From DATKJS01 sp964551995 (GTDB lineage: Bacteria; Acidobacteriota; Aminicenantia; Aminicenantales; Saccharicenantaceae), in contig CAZKFD010000028.1 in the NCBI GenBank assembly GCA_964551995.1, positions 24,283 to 88,282 on the forward strand: 64,000 bases of DNA, read 5' to 3'. Position numbers and translations under genes: made by a program. Below, piece after piece: positions 1 to 8,489 of the stretch (positions are counted from its first letter, which is position 1; the number at the start of each line of letters is the position of its first letter). The notes under the pieces were generated by a model. The model did no database searches, had not been told where the DNA came from, and worked only from the letters and a program-made list of their open reading frames with translations.

Positions 1-59
1 AGAAGGAGCCCTGCGGCGAGGAGGGCACCGGCCCGGACGGGAGAGGGCTTTGGTGACAT
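1..59 (-). CDS. N-terminus of an exported protein (runs off window start)
   Basis: An ATG at 59 opens a frame that runs off the left edge. It encodes MSPKPSPVRAGALLAAGLL, the basic-then-hydrophobic start of a signal peptide. An AAAGG Shine-Dalgarno lies six bases before the ATG, inside the end of the upstream gene, whose stop codon is only two bases away. The two genes are therefore probably cotranscribed and translationally coupled. Only 19 codons are visible, so no function can be assigned. Confidence 0.55.
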   Translation of the reverse strand, partial: MSPKPSPVRAGALLAAGLL

Positions 60-61
60 GA

Positions 62-652
62 TCAGCCTTTCGCTTTCCGTGAGCCCCCCTTTTTGACCGC
101 GGCGATGATCAGGTCCTGGACGTCCTTGTCGCCGAGGACGTGGATCCCGAGAGACGCCACCTCCATGCCGAACTCTTCCAGGGCCTTCCAGAACCCCGGG
201 TCGGACTCGAGCCTCCGGATCTCGTCTTTGGCTTCGGCGGCCCTGGCCTCGAAATCCGCGACGATCTTCCGGTAGTCGCCGGAATCGAGCTCGGGTTTGA
301 AGAGGGCCCTGAGGAAGGCGTCCTCGAGGCCGCAGACGGGGTAGAGCGCGGGAAACGCGGCCCGGAGGGCCTTCCGGTCGAGGGCCGCGATCTCGCCGGC
401 GTAAGCCCGGCTCAAGCCCTCGTGCACCGTGAAAAATTGAAGGATGAACTCATCCGGCTTCGTCCCGACCTCTTCGGAATCGAGCCAGATCTGCCAGGAC
501 AAGATGCGCTCGCGGTAATCGAAAACGCGGCGCACGGCCCAGACGCACGCGGAGTACAGGATCGGGAAATAGAGGAAGGACCGAACCGGCAGGAACTCGT
601 TGAGGATATCGACGCCGAGGGTCAAGGCCTGCTCGATCGACTTCTTGCTCAT
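62..652 (-). CDS. Hypothetical protein, 196 aa
   Basis: I do not recognise this family. The ATG at 652 is preferred over an in-frame TTG 42 bases upstream because GGGG and GGAG stretches precede it. Residues about 20-40 are hydrophobic (LPVRSFLYFPILYSACVWAV) and could be one membrane-associated helix; the remainder is charged and probably helical, with a Glu/Arg/Ala-rich stretch near residues 140-165 and a basic tail. It lies directly upstream of an exported-protein gene on the same strand, with two bases between stop and next start, so the two probably work in the same process. Function unknown. Confidence 0.7.
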   Translation of the reverse strand: MSKKSIEQALTLGVDILNEFLPVRSFLYFPILYSACVWAVRRVFDYRERILSWQIWLDSEEVGTKPDEFILQFFTVHEGLSRAYAGEIAALDRKALRAAFPALYPVCGLEDAFLRALFKPELDSGDYRKIVADFEARAAEAKDEIRRLESDPGFWKALEEFGMEVASLGIHVLGDKDVQDLIIAAVKKGGSRKAKG

Positions 653-763
653 CTCCGCTCGCCCCTTTTTACCGCACTTCGCGCAATTAATCAACCTTCC
701 GGCGGAAGGGGACGAGTCCTGACAGGACCCGGCCGGCGGAGGAGATACGCTGCGGCTCGGGCC

Positions 764-1039
764 CTACTTGACTTCGAGGATGGCCAGGAAGGCTTCCTGG
801 GGGATGGTGCCGATCAGGTTCAGGACGTACTCCCTCCCCGAGCAGCCCTCGTAGACGAGGCGGACCGTCTGGGCCTTGATCGTGATGCCTCTCTCCGGCT
901 CGAGGTTCATCGTATCGAGAACCTGCTCCTTGAGCTCCCGGGCCGAGAGGGCGCCGGTCATCTCGATGAACCGGTCGGCCAGGGTGGACTTGCCGTAATC
1001 CGCGTGGGCGATGATGGAGAGGTTCCGGATGTCATTCAT
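764..1039 (-). pseudogene. lepA: lepA (EF-4) remnant with large in-frame internal deletion
   Basis: The 91-residue product starts exactly like elongation factor 4: NIRNLSIIAH, a P-loop GKST at residues 16-19, LADRF, and the switch-I signature ERGITIKAQTV. It then jumps from YVLNLIGT, where DTPGH (G3) should begin, straight to IPQEAFLAILEVK, the characteristic extreme C-terminus of LepA. About 510 of the usual ~600 residues are missing, including G4, domains II-V and the CTD, while the frame stays open. The G1 motif is also altered (AHADYGKST where the family has AHIDHGKST). It cannot be a functional translational GTPase. It is either a decayed paralogue or an assembly collapse. A possible -35 (TTGACG, 1072-1077) lies upstream. 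Confidence 0.88.
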
Positions 1040-1097
1040 GGAAACACGTATGATCGCAGAATTCCCCGGAGCGTCAAATGAGGCCCAGGGGCCCAAC

Positions 1098-1126
1098 TTG
1101 ACTTTTATGGGGCGACAGGGTACCTT
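1098..1126 (+). promoter_or_regulatory. Candidate promoter of tatA
   Basis: TTGACT (1098-1103), a 17-base spacer and TACCTT (1121-1126). The -35 matches five of six consensus bases and the -10 is weak. Transcription would start near 1133 and give a leader of about 57 bases to tatA. Confidence 0.4.
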
Positions 1127-1189
1127 TGAGGTGGGTTTGTATTTCTCGAAACGGTCATCCTTCGAGAACAAGGCCTCAAGGAGGTTGCC

Positions 1190-1384
1190 ATGCTTGGATC
1201 CATCGGGCCCACCGAGCTGATACTGATTTTGCTGATCGTGATCGTCATCTTCGGCGCCAAGAAGCTCCCCGAGCTCGGCAAGTCCGTCGGCGAAGGCATC
1301 AAGAATTTCAAGAAATCCATGAACGAAGCCAAGGACGACACCAAGGACAACACCCCCAAGAACCCCCAACCGCCCGCGAATTGA
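1190..1384 (+). CDS. tatA: Sec-independent translocase subunit TatA/TatE
   Basis: TatA oligomerises in the inner membrane to form the pathway for folded twin-arginine substrates. The 64-residue product has the standard layout: a short N-terminus with Gly-Pro (IGPTELILI), one membrane helix (residues about 5-22), a FGAKKLPELG hinge, an amphipathic helix (VGEGIKNFKKSMNEA) and a charged, proline-rich tail. An AGGAGG Shine-Dalgarno sits six bases before the ATG. No tatB or tatC is next to it, so the remaining components must lie elsewhere. The ROK kinase gene follows after 47 bases and may share the transcript. Confidence 0.95.
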   Translation: MLGSIGPTELILILLIVIVIFGAKKLPELGKSVGEGIKNFKKSMNEAKDDTKDNTPKNPQPPAN

Positions 1385-1431
1385 TCCGCCGGTCCGCCGC
1401 CCCGTCGTCCCGTCCGTCATCGAAAAAGCCC

Positions 1432-2364
1432 ATGGCAAGGAAAAAGGCCCCCTTTTATGCCGGCTTCGATCTCGGCGGGACGCAGCTCAAGTACGGCCTC
1501 ATCGACGATGCCGGACGCCCGGCCGTCAAGGGGAAGGTCGAAAGCCCAGGCTCGATGACCGAGCTCATGGCCGCTCTCAGGGCTGTTTGGCGGGACCTTC
1601 AGGCCGGTTGTCCGGGCCGCATCGCCGCCTGCGGCTTCGGCTTCGCCGGTTTCTTCAGCCTGAAGGACAGGAAGATTCTCCACTCTCCCAACTATCCGAG
1701 CCTCGACAACTTCGACCTTGTGCCGGCGTTGCAGGAGTTCATCGGCGTCCCCTTCCGGATCGACAACGACGCCAACATGGCCGCCTTCGGGGAATACGTC
1801 TACGGCGCCGGCCGGGGAGCGCAGAGCCTCGTCCTCCTCACCGTCGGCACCGGGATCGGCTCCGGAATCATCCTGGACGGCGGGCTGTGGCACGGCTGCT
1901 GCGGCTTCGCCGGGGAGCTCGGCCACGTGACCGTCAATCCGGAGGGCGAGCTCTGCCATTGCGGCAACCGGGGCTGCCTCGAAACCGAGACTTCGGCCTC
2001 TCGGATCGCCGGGACCTACATGCGCCTGTCAGGCACGCGGGAGCCCGTGACCTCCCGCGACGTCTATCTCTTGGCTAGGAAGGGGAACGCCGCCGCCCTC
2101 GAGAGCTTCGCCCGCAGCGCCTATTATCTGGGGATCGGGATCGGCATCGCGATCAACTTCCTCAACCCTGAGATGATCCTCATCGGAGGGGGTGTGTCCG
2201 CCGCCGGGGACTACCTGCTCCGGCCCGCCGTCGAAGAAGCCCGGCGGCGGTCCCACCGCGTTTCGTTCGCCAGCTGCCGCATCCTCAGGGCATCCCTGGG
2301 AAACGACGCCGGCCTGATCGGCGCCGCCGCCTGGGCGCGGGCCAAGGCCCGCGAGCCCGATTGA
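1432..2364 (+). CDS. ROK-family sugar kinase (glucokinase-like)
   Basis: The 310-residue protein has the ROK hallmarks. The ATP-binding DLGGTQLKYGL lies at the N-terminus, an IDNDANMAAFGE catalytic-Asp region in the middle, and TVGTGIGSGIILDG follows. The ROK zinc cluster is present as CHCGNRGCLE, preceded by GELGHVTV with the conserved His. FLNPEMILIGGGVS marks the C-terminal lobe. The family mostly phosphorylates glucose or other hexoses, and some members act on N-acetylated sugars; no helix-turn-helix is present, so this is a kinase and not a repressor. No clear Shine-Dalgarno precedes the ATG, so the start is fixed only by homology and the preceding frame. Substrate unknown. Confidence 0.9.
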   Translation: MARKKAPFYAGFDLGGTQLKYGLIDDAGRPAVKGKVESPGSMTELMAALRAVWRDLQAGCPGRIAACGFGFAGFFSLKDRKILHSPNYPSLDNFDLVPALQEFIGVPFRIDNDANMAAFGEYVYGAGRGAQSLVLLTVGTGIGSGIILDGGLWHGCCGFAGELGHVTVNPEGELCHCGNRGCLETETSASRIAGTYMRLSGTREPVTSRDVYLLARKGNAAALESFARSAYYLGIGIGIAINFLNPEMILIGGGVSAAGDYLLRPAVEEARRRSHRVSFASCRILRASLGNDAGLIGAAAWARAKAREPD

Positions 2365-2439
2365 CCGCGTCAGTGGTTTCCGGCCTGGGCGGGCCAGAGG
2401 GCCATGGAACAATCTCCGGTCCCGCCGAGTTGATATCTT

Positions 2440-2468
2440 TTGACATGCCGAGGCGAAAACTATAGATT
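2440..2468 (+). promoter_or_regulatory. Promoter of the Oar-like receptor
   Basis: A perfect TTGACA (2440-2445) is followed after 17 bases by TAGATT (2463-2468). The predicted transcript starts near 2475 and gives a leader of roughly 25 bases that contains the AAAGGAGG ribosome site of the TTG-started receptor gene. Confidence 0.6.
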
Positions 2469-2500
2469 GTTCGAGGAGAAAGAGACAAAGGAGGCCCCTT

Positions 2501-5500
2501 TTGACCAGGAAAATACGCGTCGTCGCGCCGCTCGCTCTGGCCGCGTTTGTCCTCTCTCAACCCCTGTCAGCCGGCAGCCGGACAGGCACGATCAAAGGCA
2601 GGATCACCGATAACCAGGGCTTCGCACTCCAGGGGGCTACGATCTACGCGAATTCTGCGGCGCAGATCGGGATCCGGCGCTTCATCACTTCCGGCACGGG
2701 ACTCTACGGCTTCCCGAATCTGCCGCCGGGAACATACAAGGTCACGGCCGAAATGCCCGGCTTCAAGACGATCAACATCACCGGGATCGCCCTCGATCCC
2801 GGGGCCACGGTCAGCCTCGACTTCAAGATGGAGCCGTCGGACACGGAAGAGGAGGTCACCCGGCCGAGCCGGGACGCCGGGATCGACCGGGAATCGCCGC
2901 GCGTGAGCACGGTTCTCGACAGCGACATCCTTCGCCGAATCCCGATGCCCCGGGATTTTTCGGCCGTTCTGGGGCTTGTGCCGGGGATCGTCTTCGTGGG
3001 CGACAACCCTGGATTTTTGGCCAGCATCACAGGGGGGTCGGCGACGAACAATGTGTTCATTGAAGGCGGGAGCGACGTGACGGACCCCGTCACCCAGGGG
3101 TCCCTGTCCCGGATCAACGTCGACCTGATCGACGAGGTGGTCGTCGACTCCTCGGCCGTTCCGGCCGACCGGCTGCCCGGCCAGGGAGCCACGATCAACG
3201 TGATCCAGCAATCGGGCGGCAACTCCTTCAGCGGAGGGCTGCTGTTCGCCTACACTGGCAGGGGACTGACGAGCGGGCTGTGGCCGAGCCAGGAGTTGGA
3301 GACGCTGAACCTTCCCGCCCCTCCGATGACCCGGAGCGACCTCGATTTCTCCCTGACGGCCGGGGGCCCCATCCTTCAGGACACCGCTTGGTTCTTCACG
3401 AATTTCCGTTACAGGCCGCAGTCTCAAACGACCGTTTTTCAGGGTTACACGGACCCCCTGAACATCAGCAATACGCCGTTCAACCTCCAGGACAGGGACT
3501 TCTCGTGGATCTTCAAGCTTTCCGTCCGAGTCCTCTCGAGATACCAGGGAACGGCCGAACTCGCCCTGTCCTCGATCAACCAGTCCGTCTTCGACTCCGA
3601 CCTCGCCTGGAACCGTCCCGAGAGCACGACGCAGTCGCTGGACAACGGCTTCCTCCTCCGGGGCAGGTTCGGGCTGACCTACGAAATGGACCAAGACACC
3701 TTCACCGACCTCTGGCTCAACTTCACGAACTCCACACAGCCCCTCCTGCTGAACAGCGCCTCGAGCTCCTCCCCCTCCTACTACGATATCGGCACGGGAT
3801 ATTATTTCGGAAGCGGGCCCTATAACGACGTGGAAAAGAGGAAGCGGTTCCTGATCGAGGCGTCCATCACCCGGCTCCAGGACCGGCTGCTGGGAACTTC
3901 GCACGAGTTCATCGCGGGCGTGGACTATGAAGCCGTGTCCTCGTCCTCATCGGTCTGGAAGCCCGACAACCTCATCATGTATTATCTCAACGGTAGTCCA
4001 TACACGCTGGGCGAAGCGCTGTCGCCGGTTTCCGGGAAGATGGTCGGCGAAGGGCTGATCGGATTCTATGACGTTCCCCAGACGGAAGGGGGCATGGACG
4101 TCACGAGCGATCTCAGGAAGCTGGGCCTGTTCGGCCAGGACACCCTCAAGATCGGCAGCCGGATGACGCTGTCCCTCGGGCTGCGATTCGATCACGGGGA
4201 CATCATGTTCGAGCCCCTCAACAAATCGGCTTCCGGCAACCCGATCTCCGTCACCTTGGGCACCGACCAGATCGAGCCCATCGACGCCATCAATCCCTAC
4301 AGCGTGGCCAGCTTCGCGGAGTGGGACAGCGCGATCAGCTGGAACACGCTCTCGCCCCGGGCCGGTTTGACCATCGACATTTTCGGCAGGGGGAAGACCC
4401 TCTTCAAAGCCAGCTATGCCCGGATTCCCGAAGATCTGGGGCTGGGCTACGCGATCAATCTTGACCCTCTTTCCCCGGGGCAGTTCAACGAATTCTACTG
4501 GTACGACGAGAACCACAACGGTCTTGTGGACCCGAACGACACCTTCGTCCTCGTTCCCAGCAGCTACAATATGTACGACTCCGAATATTACACCCAGAGG
4601 GTCGCCCCTAACCTCAGCGCGCCCGTCATGCAAGAATGGACGGCGGGGTTCGAGCAAAGCCTGACGTCGGATTTTTCGCTGTCCGTCCGGTATATCTCCC
4701 GATCGGAGGGAAATATCATCGGGGACGTCCTTTACGATCCCACATCCGGCAGGCCCTGGTACAGCGCCCAGAATTCCCCCGATGGCTGGTGGATCCCCTT
4801 CAGCACGGTCGTCCCCGGCGGCAGCGGCTATCCCGACACCCCCGTGACGGTTTATCTGCAATCGACCTCCGCCCCATCGGTTTTCAACCGGATCCAGAAC
4901 GTCCCCGAGCTCGTCCGCAGGTACAGGGGCCTCGAATTTTCCTTCCGGAAGCGGATGTCCCACAACTGGCAGCTGTTCGGGTCTCTGGTTTGGAGCCGGT
5001 CGACCGGAACGTCCAGCCCAGCCTCCCCTTGGAGCATGGGGGGGTCGGCTCCGCCCCTCACCCCCAACGATTTCGTCAACGTTTCGCCCAACTCGAGGAC
5101 CGACCTGGACCGGCCTCTGGTCATCCGTCTCATGGGGACCTTCCGGCTCCCATACGACATCTACCTCAGCGCAGGCTACACATTCATGAGCGGCGCGCCC
5201 TGGGCCCGGTCCGTCACCATCTTCCCCCCGGCCGACTGGGCCGCCGCCAACGGCGCCCAGACCGCTCCCGTCACGGTGTTCCTGGACAGCCCGGGAACCT
5301 ACCGCTACAGCTCGGTGCAGGAAACGGACATTCGGCTGGAGAAGGAATTCGTCCGGAAGGGCCGAGCCCGTCTTTCCCTCTCCGTCGATGCGCTGAACGT
5401 CTTCGGCAACAAATCTCAGATCATCGACGGCAACGATGGCGGCCTATGGTATCCTGACGGAGAAAGTACGAGTTCCGGGGAGAGGATTATCAGCGGCACG

Positions 5501-5566
5501 TACGGCCAGATCATCTCTCTCACCGGGACGAGGACCATCCGGTTCACCCTGCGCGTGGGCTTCTGA
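2501..5566 (+). CDS. TonB-dependent receptor with carboxypeptidase-regulatory-like domain (Oar-like)
   Basis: This 1021-residue outer-membrane protein has a signal peptide cut after about residue 24 (LSQPLSAGS). A CarboxypepD_reg-like beta-sandwich follows (residues about 28-112; GTIKGRITDNQGFALQGATI and LPPGTYKVTAEMPGF), then a plug domain and a long beta-barrel. The protein ends in an aromatic residue (TLRVGF), as expected for barrel insertion by Bam. Such Oar-type proteins import large substrates or take part in surface functions. The start is TTG, supported by AAAGGAGG seven bases upstream. The gene's last 23 bases overlap the convergent radical SAM gene. The substrate cannot be told from sequence. 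Confidence 0.93.
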   Translation: MTRKIRVVAPLALAAFVLSQPLSAGSRTGTIKGRITDNQGFALQGATIYANSAAQIGIRRFITSGTGLYGFPNLPPGTYKVTAEMPGFKTINITGIALDPGATVSLDFKMEPSDTEEEVTRPSRDAGIDRESPRVSTVLDSDILRRIPMPRDFSAVLGLVPGIVFVGDNPGFLASITGGSATNNVFIEGGSDVTDPVTQGSLSRINVDLIDEVVVDSSAVPADRLPGQGATINVIQQSGGNSFSGGLLFAYTGRGLTSGLWPSQELETLNLPAPPMTRSDLDFSLTAGGPILQDTAWFFTNFRYRPQSQTTVFQGYTDPLNISNTPFNLQDRDFSWIFKLSVRVLSRYQGTAELALSSINQSVFDSDLAWNRPESTTQSLDNGFLLRGRFGLTYEMDQDTFTDLWLNFTNSTQPLLLNSASSSSPSYYDIGTGYYFGSGPYNDVEKRKRFLIEASITRLQDRLLGTSHEFIAGVDYEAVSSSSSVWKPDNLIMYYLNGSPYTLGEALSPVSGKMVGEGLIGFYDVPQTEGGMDVTSDLRKLGLFGQDTLKIGSRMTLSLGLRFDHGDIMFEPLNKSASGNPISVTLGTDQIEPIDAINPYSVASFAEWDSAISWNTLSPRAGLTIDIFGRGKTLFKASYARIPEDLGLGYAINLDPLSPGQFNEFYWYDENHNGLVDPNDTFVLVPSSYNMYDSEYYTQRVAPNLSAPVMQEWTAGFEQSLTSDFSLSVRYISRSEGNIIGDVLYDPTSGRPWYSAQNSPDGWWIPFSTVVPGGSGYPDTPVTVYLQSTSAPSVFNRIQNVPELVRRYRGLEFSFRKRMSHNWQLFGSLVWSRSTGTSSPASPWSMGGSAPPLTPNDFVNVSPNSRTDLDRPLVIRLMGTFRLPYDIYLSAGYTFMSGAPWARSVTIFPPADWAAANGAQTAPVTVFLDSPGTYRYSSVQETDIRLEKEFVRKGRARLSLSVDALNVFGNKSQIIDGNDGGLWYPDGESTSSGERIISGTYGQIISLTGTRTIRFTLRVGF

Positions 5567-6953
5567 GCGGAACCGGGGCCGTTCCCGGATCTTCGCCCCG
5601 AAAGCTGCAGAGCTCGGCCAGAAGCTTTCTCACGCCTTCGAACTCGCCCGGCGGAATATCCCCTTTGAGGTAAGCGAAGGCCAGCTTGTTGTGAAGGAGC
5701 GGGTCGGTTCCGTCCGAAACGACGCCGGCGGAAGCCAACGCGTCCCATTCCGGTGTCCCCGGGATGGGGGAAAAGAAGGCGACCCGCGGCGCCGCCCCGA
5801 GCTCCCGAACAAAACGGATGCTCTCCCCGACGCTCCCGGCGCTCTGGCCGGGAAGCCCCATGATTAGGTAGACGCCGATGCCGCGCCTCTCGTACCCCGC
5901 CTCCTCCAGGGCATTCAGGGCGGCCAGCAGGTCCTCCGGGGTCGCCTTCGGGGCCTTTGTCCGGAGCACGGAGGCGTCGGCCGATTCCAGGCTGAGATAG
6001 AGAGAGGCGACGCCGGACCGTCTGAGGAGGCGGGCTGTCGGGGCGTCGATCTCGCGGACGTGGAGGCCGTTCGGGGTGTGAAAGCGGACCGGCAGCGCCG
6101 CGGCGGCAACACGCTCGAGCAGGGGCACGATGTGCTGCACCTTGTTCACGAGCAGCGCGTCATCGTAAAAGGCAAAATGCCGGGTCCCGAACCGGGCGTG
6201 GTGGGCTTCGATCTCGTCCGCGACGGAGGCGGGCGGCCTCTGTTCGAATTCCCCGGCAAGCAGATGGCTCGCGCAGAAGGCACAGCGGAAGGGGCAGCCC
6301 CGCGACGTCAGGACGGGCAGCCAGGACCTGTCCCTGAGCCGACCGAAGGCCGGCCGCGGCAGGGAGCCGAGGCCGGACCCCGGGCCCGGGGCCCGGGGTA
6401 TTGCATCGCCGAGGACGTCCCTAAGGACGGAGAAAAGGGATTCTTCTCCCGGCCCTGCGACGACGACGTCCGCGCCGGAATACGCCGCGGCGTGGCTCCG
6501 GCAGAGCGTCGCATAGATGCCCCCGAGGATAACCGGCACGGAGCCGAACCGTTCCCGGACGAGCTCGACTACGGCCTGGACGCCCGGGTACCAGTAGGTC
6601 ATCGTGCACGTGACGAGGACCGCGTCCGGCCGGGGCACGTCCGCAAGCGCCGCCCGGAAAAGCGCGACCGGGATTCCGTACCGGGAATACCGGCGCGGGA
6701 CATGCCGCAGGAGCGCGGGCTTGGCGACGGCTTCCCTCGGGTACGGGCCGCGGCCGTCGGGCTTGAGCTTGGCCGGCTTCGCCAGGCCCGGGTGGGACCG
6801 GTCCAGGCAATCGATAAACGACAGCCGGAAAGCCGGAGACGCTTCGAGGAGCGCGGCCACGTACAGCAGCCCGAGCGGCTTCATCCAGAAGTCATAGGCA
6901 GTGAAATCGTATATCCATGGATTGACGAGCAGAATGTTCTTGGAACCGGCCAT
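5544..6953 (-). CDS. B12-binding-type radical SAM protein
   Basis: The 469-residue protein begins with a Rossmann-like segment (ILLVNPWIYDF) of the cobalamin-binding type, seen again in VPVILGGIYATL. The radical SAM cluster CPFRCAFC follows at about residue 225, then FYDDALL and SLESADASVL, typical of this family, and a GLPGQ strand. The DxHxxG B12 motif is not obvious, so cobalamin binding is uncertain. Members carry out methylation or rearrangement on largely unknown substrates. The gene lies 52 bases downstream of tRNA-Leu on the same strand and has no separate promoter that I can see, so it may be expressed by read-through. Its 3' end overlaps the convergent receptor gene by 23 bases. Confidence 0.87.
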   Translation of the reverse strand: MAGSKNILLVNPWIYDFTAYDFWMKPLGLLYVAALLEASPAFRLSFIDCLDRSHPGLAKPAKLKPDGRGPYPREAVAKPALLRHVPRRYSRYGIPVALFRAALADVPRPDAVLVTCTMTYWYPGVQAVVELVRERFGSVPVILGGIYATLCRSHAAAYSGADVVVAGPGEESLFSVLRDVLGDAIPRAPGPGSGLGSLPRPAFGRLRDRSWLPVLTSRGCPFRCAFCASHLLAGEFEQRPPASVADEIEAHHARFGTRHFAFYDDALLVNKVQHIVPLLERVAAAALPVRFHTPNGLHVREIDAPTARLLRRSGVASLYLSLESADASVLRTKAPKATPEDLLAALNALEEAGYERRGIGVYLIMGLPGQSAGSVGESIRFVRELGAAPRVAFFSPIPGTPEWDALASAGVVSDGTDPLLHNKLAFAYLKGDIPPGEFEGVRKLLAELCSFRGEDPGTAPVPLRSPRAG

Positions 6954-7005
6954 CGATTCTCACGGGCCGACACGCCGGCCCGGACGCCGCGGGACGAGAG
7001 GATAG

Positions 7006-7089
7006 TGCGGAAGGTGGGACTCGAACCCACACAGCCTTGCGGCCATAAACTCCTGAGGCTTACGCGTCTGCCAATTCCGCCACTTCCGC
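7006..7089 (-). tRNA. tRNA-Leu (anticodon CAG)
   Basis: An 84-base cloverleaf on the minus strand. The acceptor GCGGAAG pairs with CTTCCGC (7 bp), the D-arm GCGGAATTGGCAGACGC is the standard leucine type, and the anticodon stem TAAGC/GTTTA holds the loop CTCAGGA with anticodon CAG at 7053-7055. A long class-II variable arm (GGCCGCAAGGCT) and the T-arm GTGGG-TTCGAGT-CCCAC follow. The discriminator is A. CCA is not encoded: the bases after A73 are CTA. It reads CUG codons, the favoured leucine codon in this GC-rich genome. Confidence 0.97.
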
Positions 7090-7127
7090 ACCTTAGAGGC
7101 GCCAGACCTCGCGCTTCAAGGGGCTTT

Positions 7128-7156
7128 ATTATAACTATTCCACCGCCGGCTGTAAA
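7128..7156 (-). promoter_or_regulatory. Promoter of tRNA-Leu
   Basis: Read on the minus strand: TTTACA (7156-7151), a 17-base spacer and a perfect TATAAT (7133-7128). Transcription would start near 7121, giving a 5' leader of about 32 bases removed by RNase P. Confidence 0.7.
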
Positions 7157-7191
7157 GGAGCGGGTGGGCCGCGTTTTTCGCCCCGAGCGAC

Positions 7192-7220
7192 TTGACAAAG
7201 CGCGGCCCCGCCGCTATTGT
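7192..7220 (+). promoter_or_regulatory. Promoter of the baeRF-like gene
   Basis: A perfect TTGACA (7192-7197), a 17-base spacer and TATTGT (7215-7220). The start would be near 7227, leaving a leader of about 73 bases. It is divergent from the tRNA-Leu promoter; the two -35 boxes are about 35 bases apart. Confidence 0.55.
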
Positions 7221-7299
7221 AATCACGTTGATGAGGACATTCATCAATCGGTGTCGGCAAGATCAGGGGATTCCTGAAAAACACAGCTGAGGAGGACGT

Positions 7300-8445
7300 A
7301 TGAAGCTTTCTGGCCGCTCCGGCCTCGAGACCCTCACGGCCTTCGAGGCACGCGACGATCTCGTCACCTCGTTCTATCTGGACACGGACAAGAGCCGGAT
7401 GAGCAAGAAGGAGATCCAGGTGACGCTGAAAAACCTGCTCACCGCGGCGAACCTCCAGGTGGAAACCCAGGCGCCGGCCAAGGAGAAGAGGGATTCCCTC
7501 TGCCGTGACCTCGAGCTCATCTCGGACCACTGCGCGCAGAATCTCGGCATCCTCAACGCGCCCGGGCTGGCCGTCTTCTCCTGCGCCCGCCGGAACTTCT
7601 GGCTGACGCTGGAGCTCCCCCACGGGCCGAGGAACAGGGTCGTCTTCGATACGACCTTCTATGTCCGGCCCCTCTCCGCCATCTTCGACCGCTACAGCCG
7701 CATCTGCGTCCTGCTCCTGGGCCGCAGGGACGCGAAATGGTACAGCGTATTCATGGGCGAAATCAAGCTCCTCGAGAGCCTGACGAGCGACGTCCCGGCC
7801 AAGATCAGGGAAGGAGGCTATGAGGGCAACGAGTCCAAGCGGATCGAACGCCACCTCGAAGCCCGCCTCCACGATCACTTCAAGAAGACGGCCCAGGCGA
7901 CCTTCGAGATGTTTCGGAAACAGAGCTTCGACAGGCTCTTCGTAGGATACGAGGACAACCACCACGCCGATTTCGAAGGCCACTTGCACAATTACCTCAA
8001 AGAGAAGATCCGGGGCCGGATGAAGTCGCGCGTGGGAGACCCCCCGGCCAGGATCCTGGGAGAGGCCCTGGAGATCGAAGCCCAGCTCAAGAAGTCTGAG
8101 GAGGCGGAGATCGTCCAGAAGCTCACCGGGGAACTGGAACGCGGCGGCCTGGCCTGTTCGGGGCTCCGGGACACTCTCCACCGCCTGAACCAGTTCGAGA
8201 TCCAGACGCTGGTGGTCACGCACAATTTCTCCAAGCCCGGCCGGATCTGCCCGACCCATAGGTTTCTCTACGCGGACGAGCCCAAGTGCCCCGTCTGCCA
8301 GAAGGATACGAACACTCTTCCCGACGTCATCGACGAGGCGATCGAAACGGCTCTCAAACGGAACTGCCCGGTGAAGCACATCACGCCGCCCTCCCGGCTC
8401 GACCGCTACGGCCATATCGGGGCCTTCCTGAAGTATAAGGTTTGA
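7300..8445 (+). CDS. eRF1-like protein of the baeRF family (family 10 type)
   Basis: The 381-residue protein resembles the bacterial/archaeal release-factor-1-like proteins (baeRF). It has an N-terminal segment with TSFYLDTDKSRMSKKEIQVTLK, a central eRF1 domain-2-like RNase-H-like fold (AVFSCARRNFWLTLELP, VRPLSAIFDRYSRICVLLLGRRDAKWYSV), and an L7Ae-like C-terminal part with FDRLFVGYEDNHHADFEGHLHNYL. A two-Cys zinc-finger-like insert (CPTHRFLYADEPKCPVC) lies near residues 325-345. The canonical GGQ is absent, as in most baeRFs. Relatives are thought to act in ribosome rescue or tRNA release on stalled ribosomes. GAGGAGG is ideally placed before the ATG. Family assignment is from recalled motifs; function is inferred. 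Confidence 0.75.
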   Translation: MKLSGRSGLETLTAFEARDDLVTSFYLDTDKSRMSKKEIQVTLKNLLTAANLQVETQAPAKEKRDSLCRDLELISDHCAQNLGILNAPGLAVFSCARRNFWLTLELPHGPRNRVVFDTTFYVRPLSAIFDRYSRICVLLLGRRDAKWYSVFMGEIKLLESLTSDVPAKIREGGYEGNESKRIERHLEARLHDHFKKTAQATFEMFRKQSFDRLFVGYEDNHHADFEGHLHNYLKEKIRGRMKSRVGDPPARILGEALEIEAQLKKSEEAEIVQKLTGELERGGLACSGLRDTLHRLNQFEIQTLVVTHNFSKPGRICPTHRFLYADEPKCPVCQKDTNTLPDVIDEAIETALKRNCPVKHITPPSRLDRYGHIGAFLKYKV

Positions 8446-8489
8446 GGTCCCGGCCGCGGACCGGGCGGGGCCTTTCCTCAAGAGGGAGG

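Noticed and set aside
764..1438. One 224-residue protein covering the whole minus-strand frame
   Set aside because: The part before residue 134 is antisense to tatA and meaningless; only the portion from ATG 1039 matches LepA.
2567..3904. A 445-codon frame on the minus strand within the Oar-like receptor
   Set aside because: No domain or ribosome site. It is an antisense shadow of a gene with clear signal peptide and barrel.
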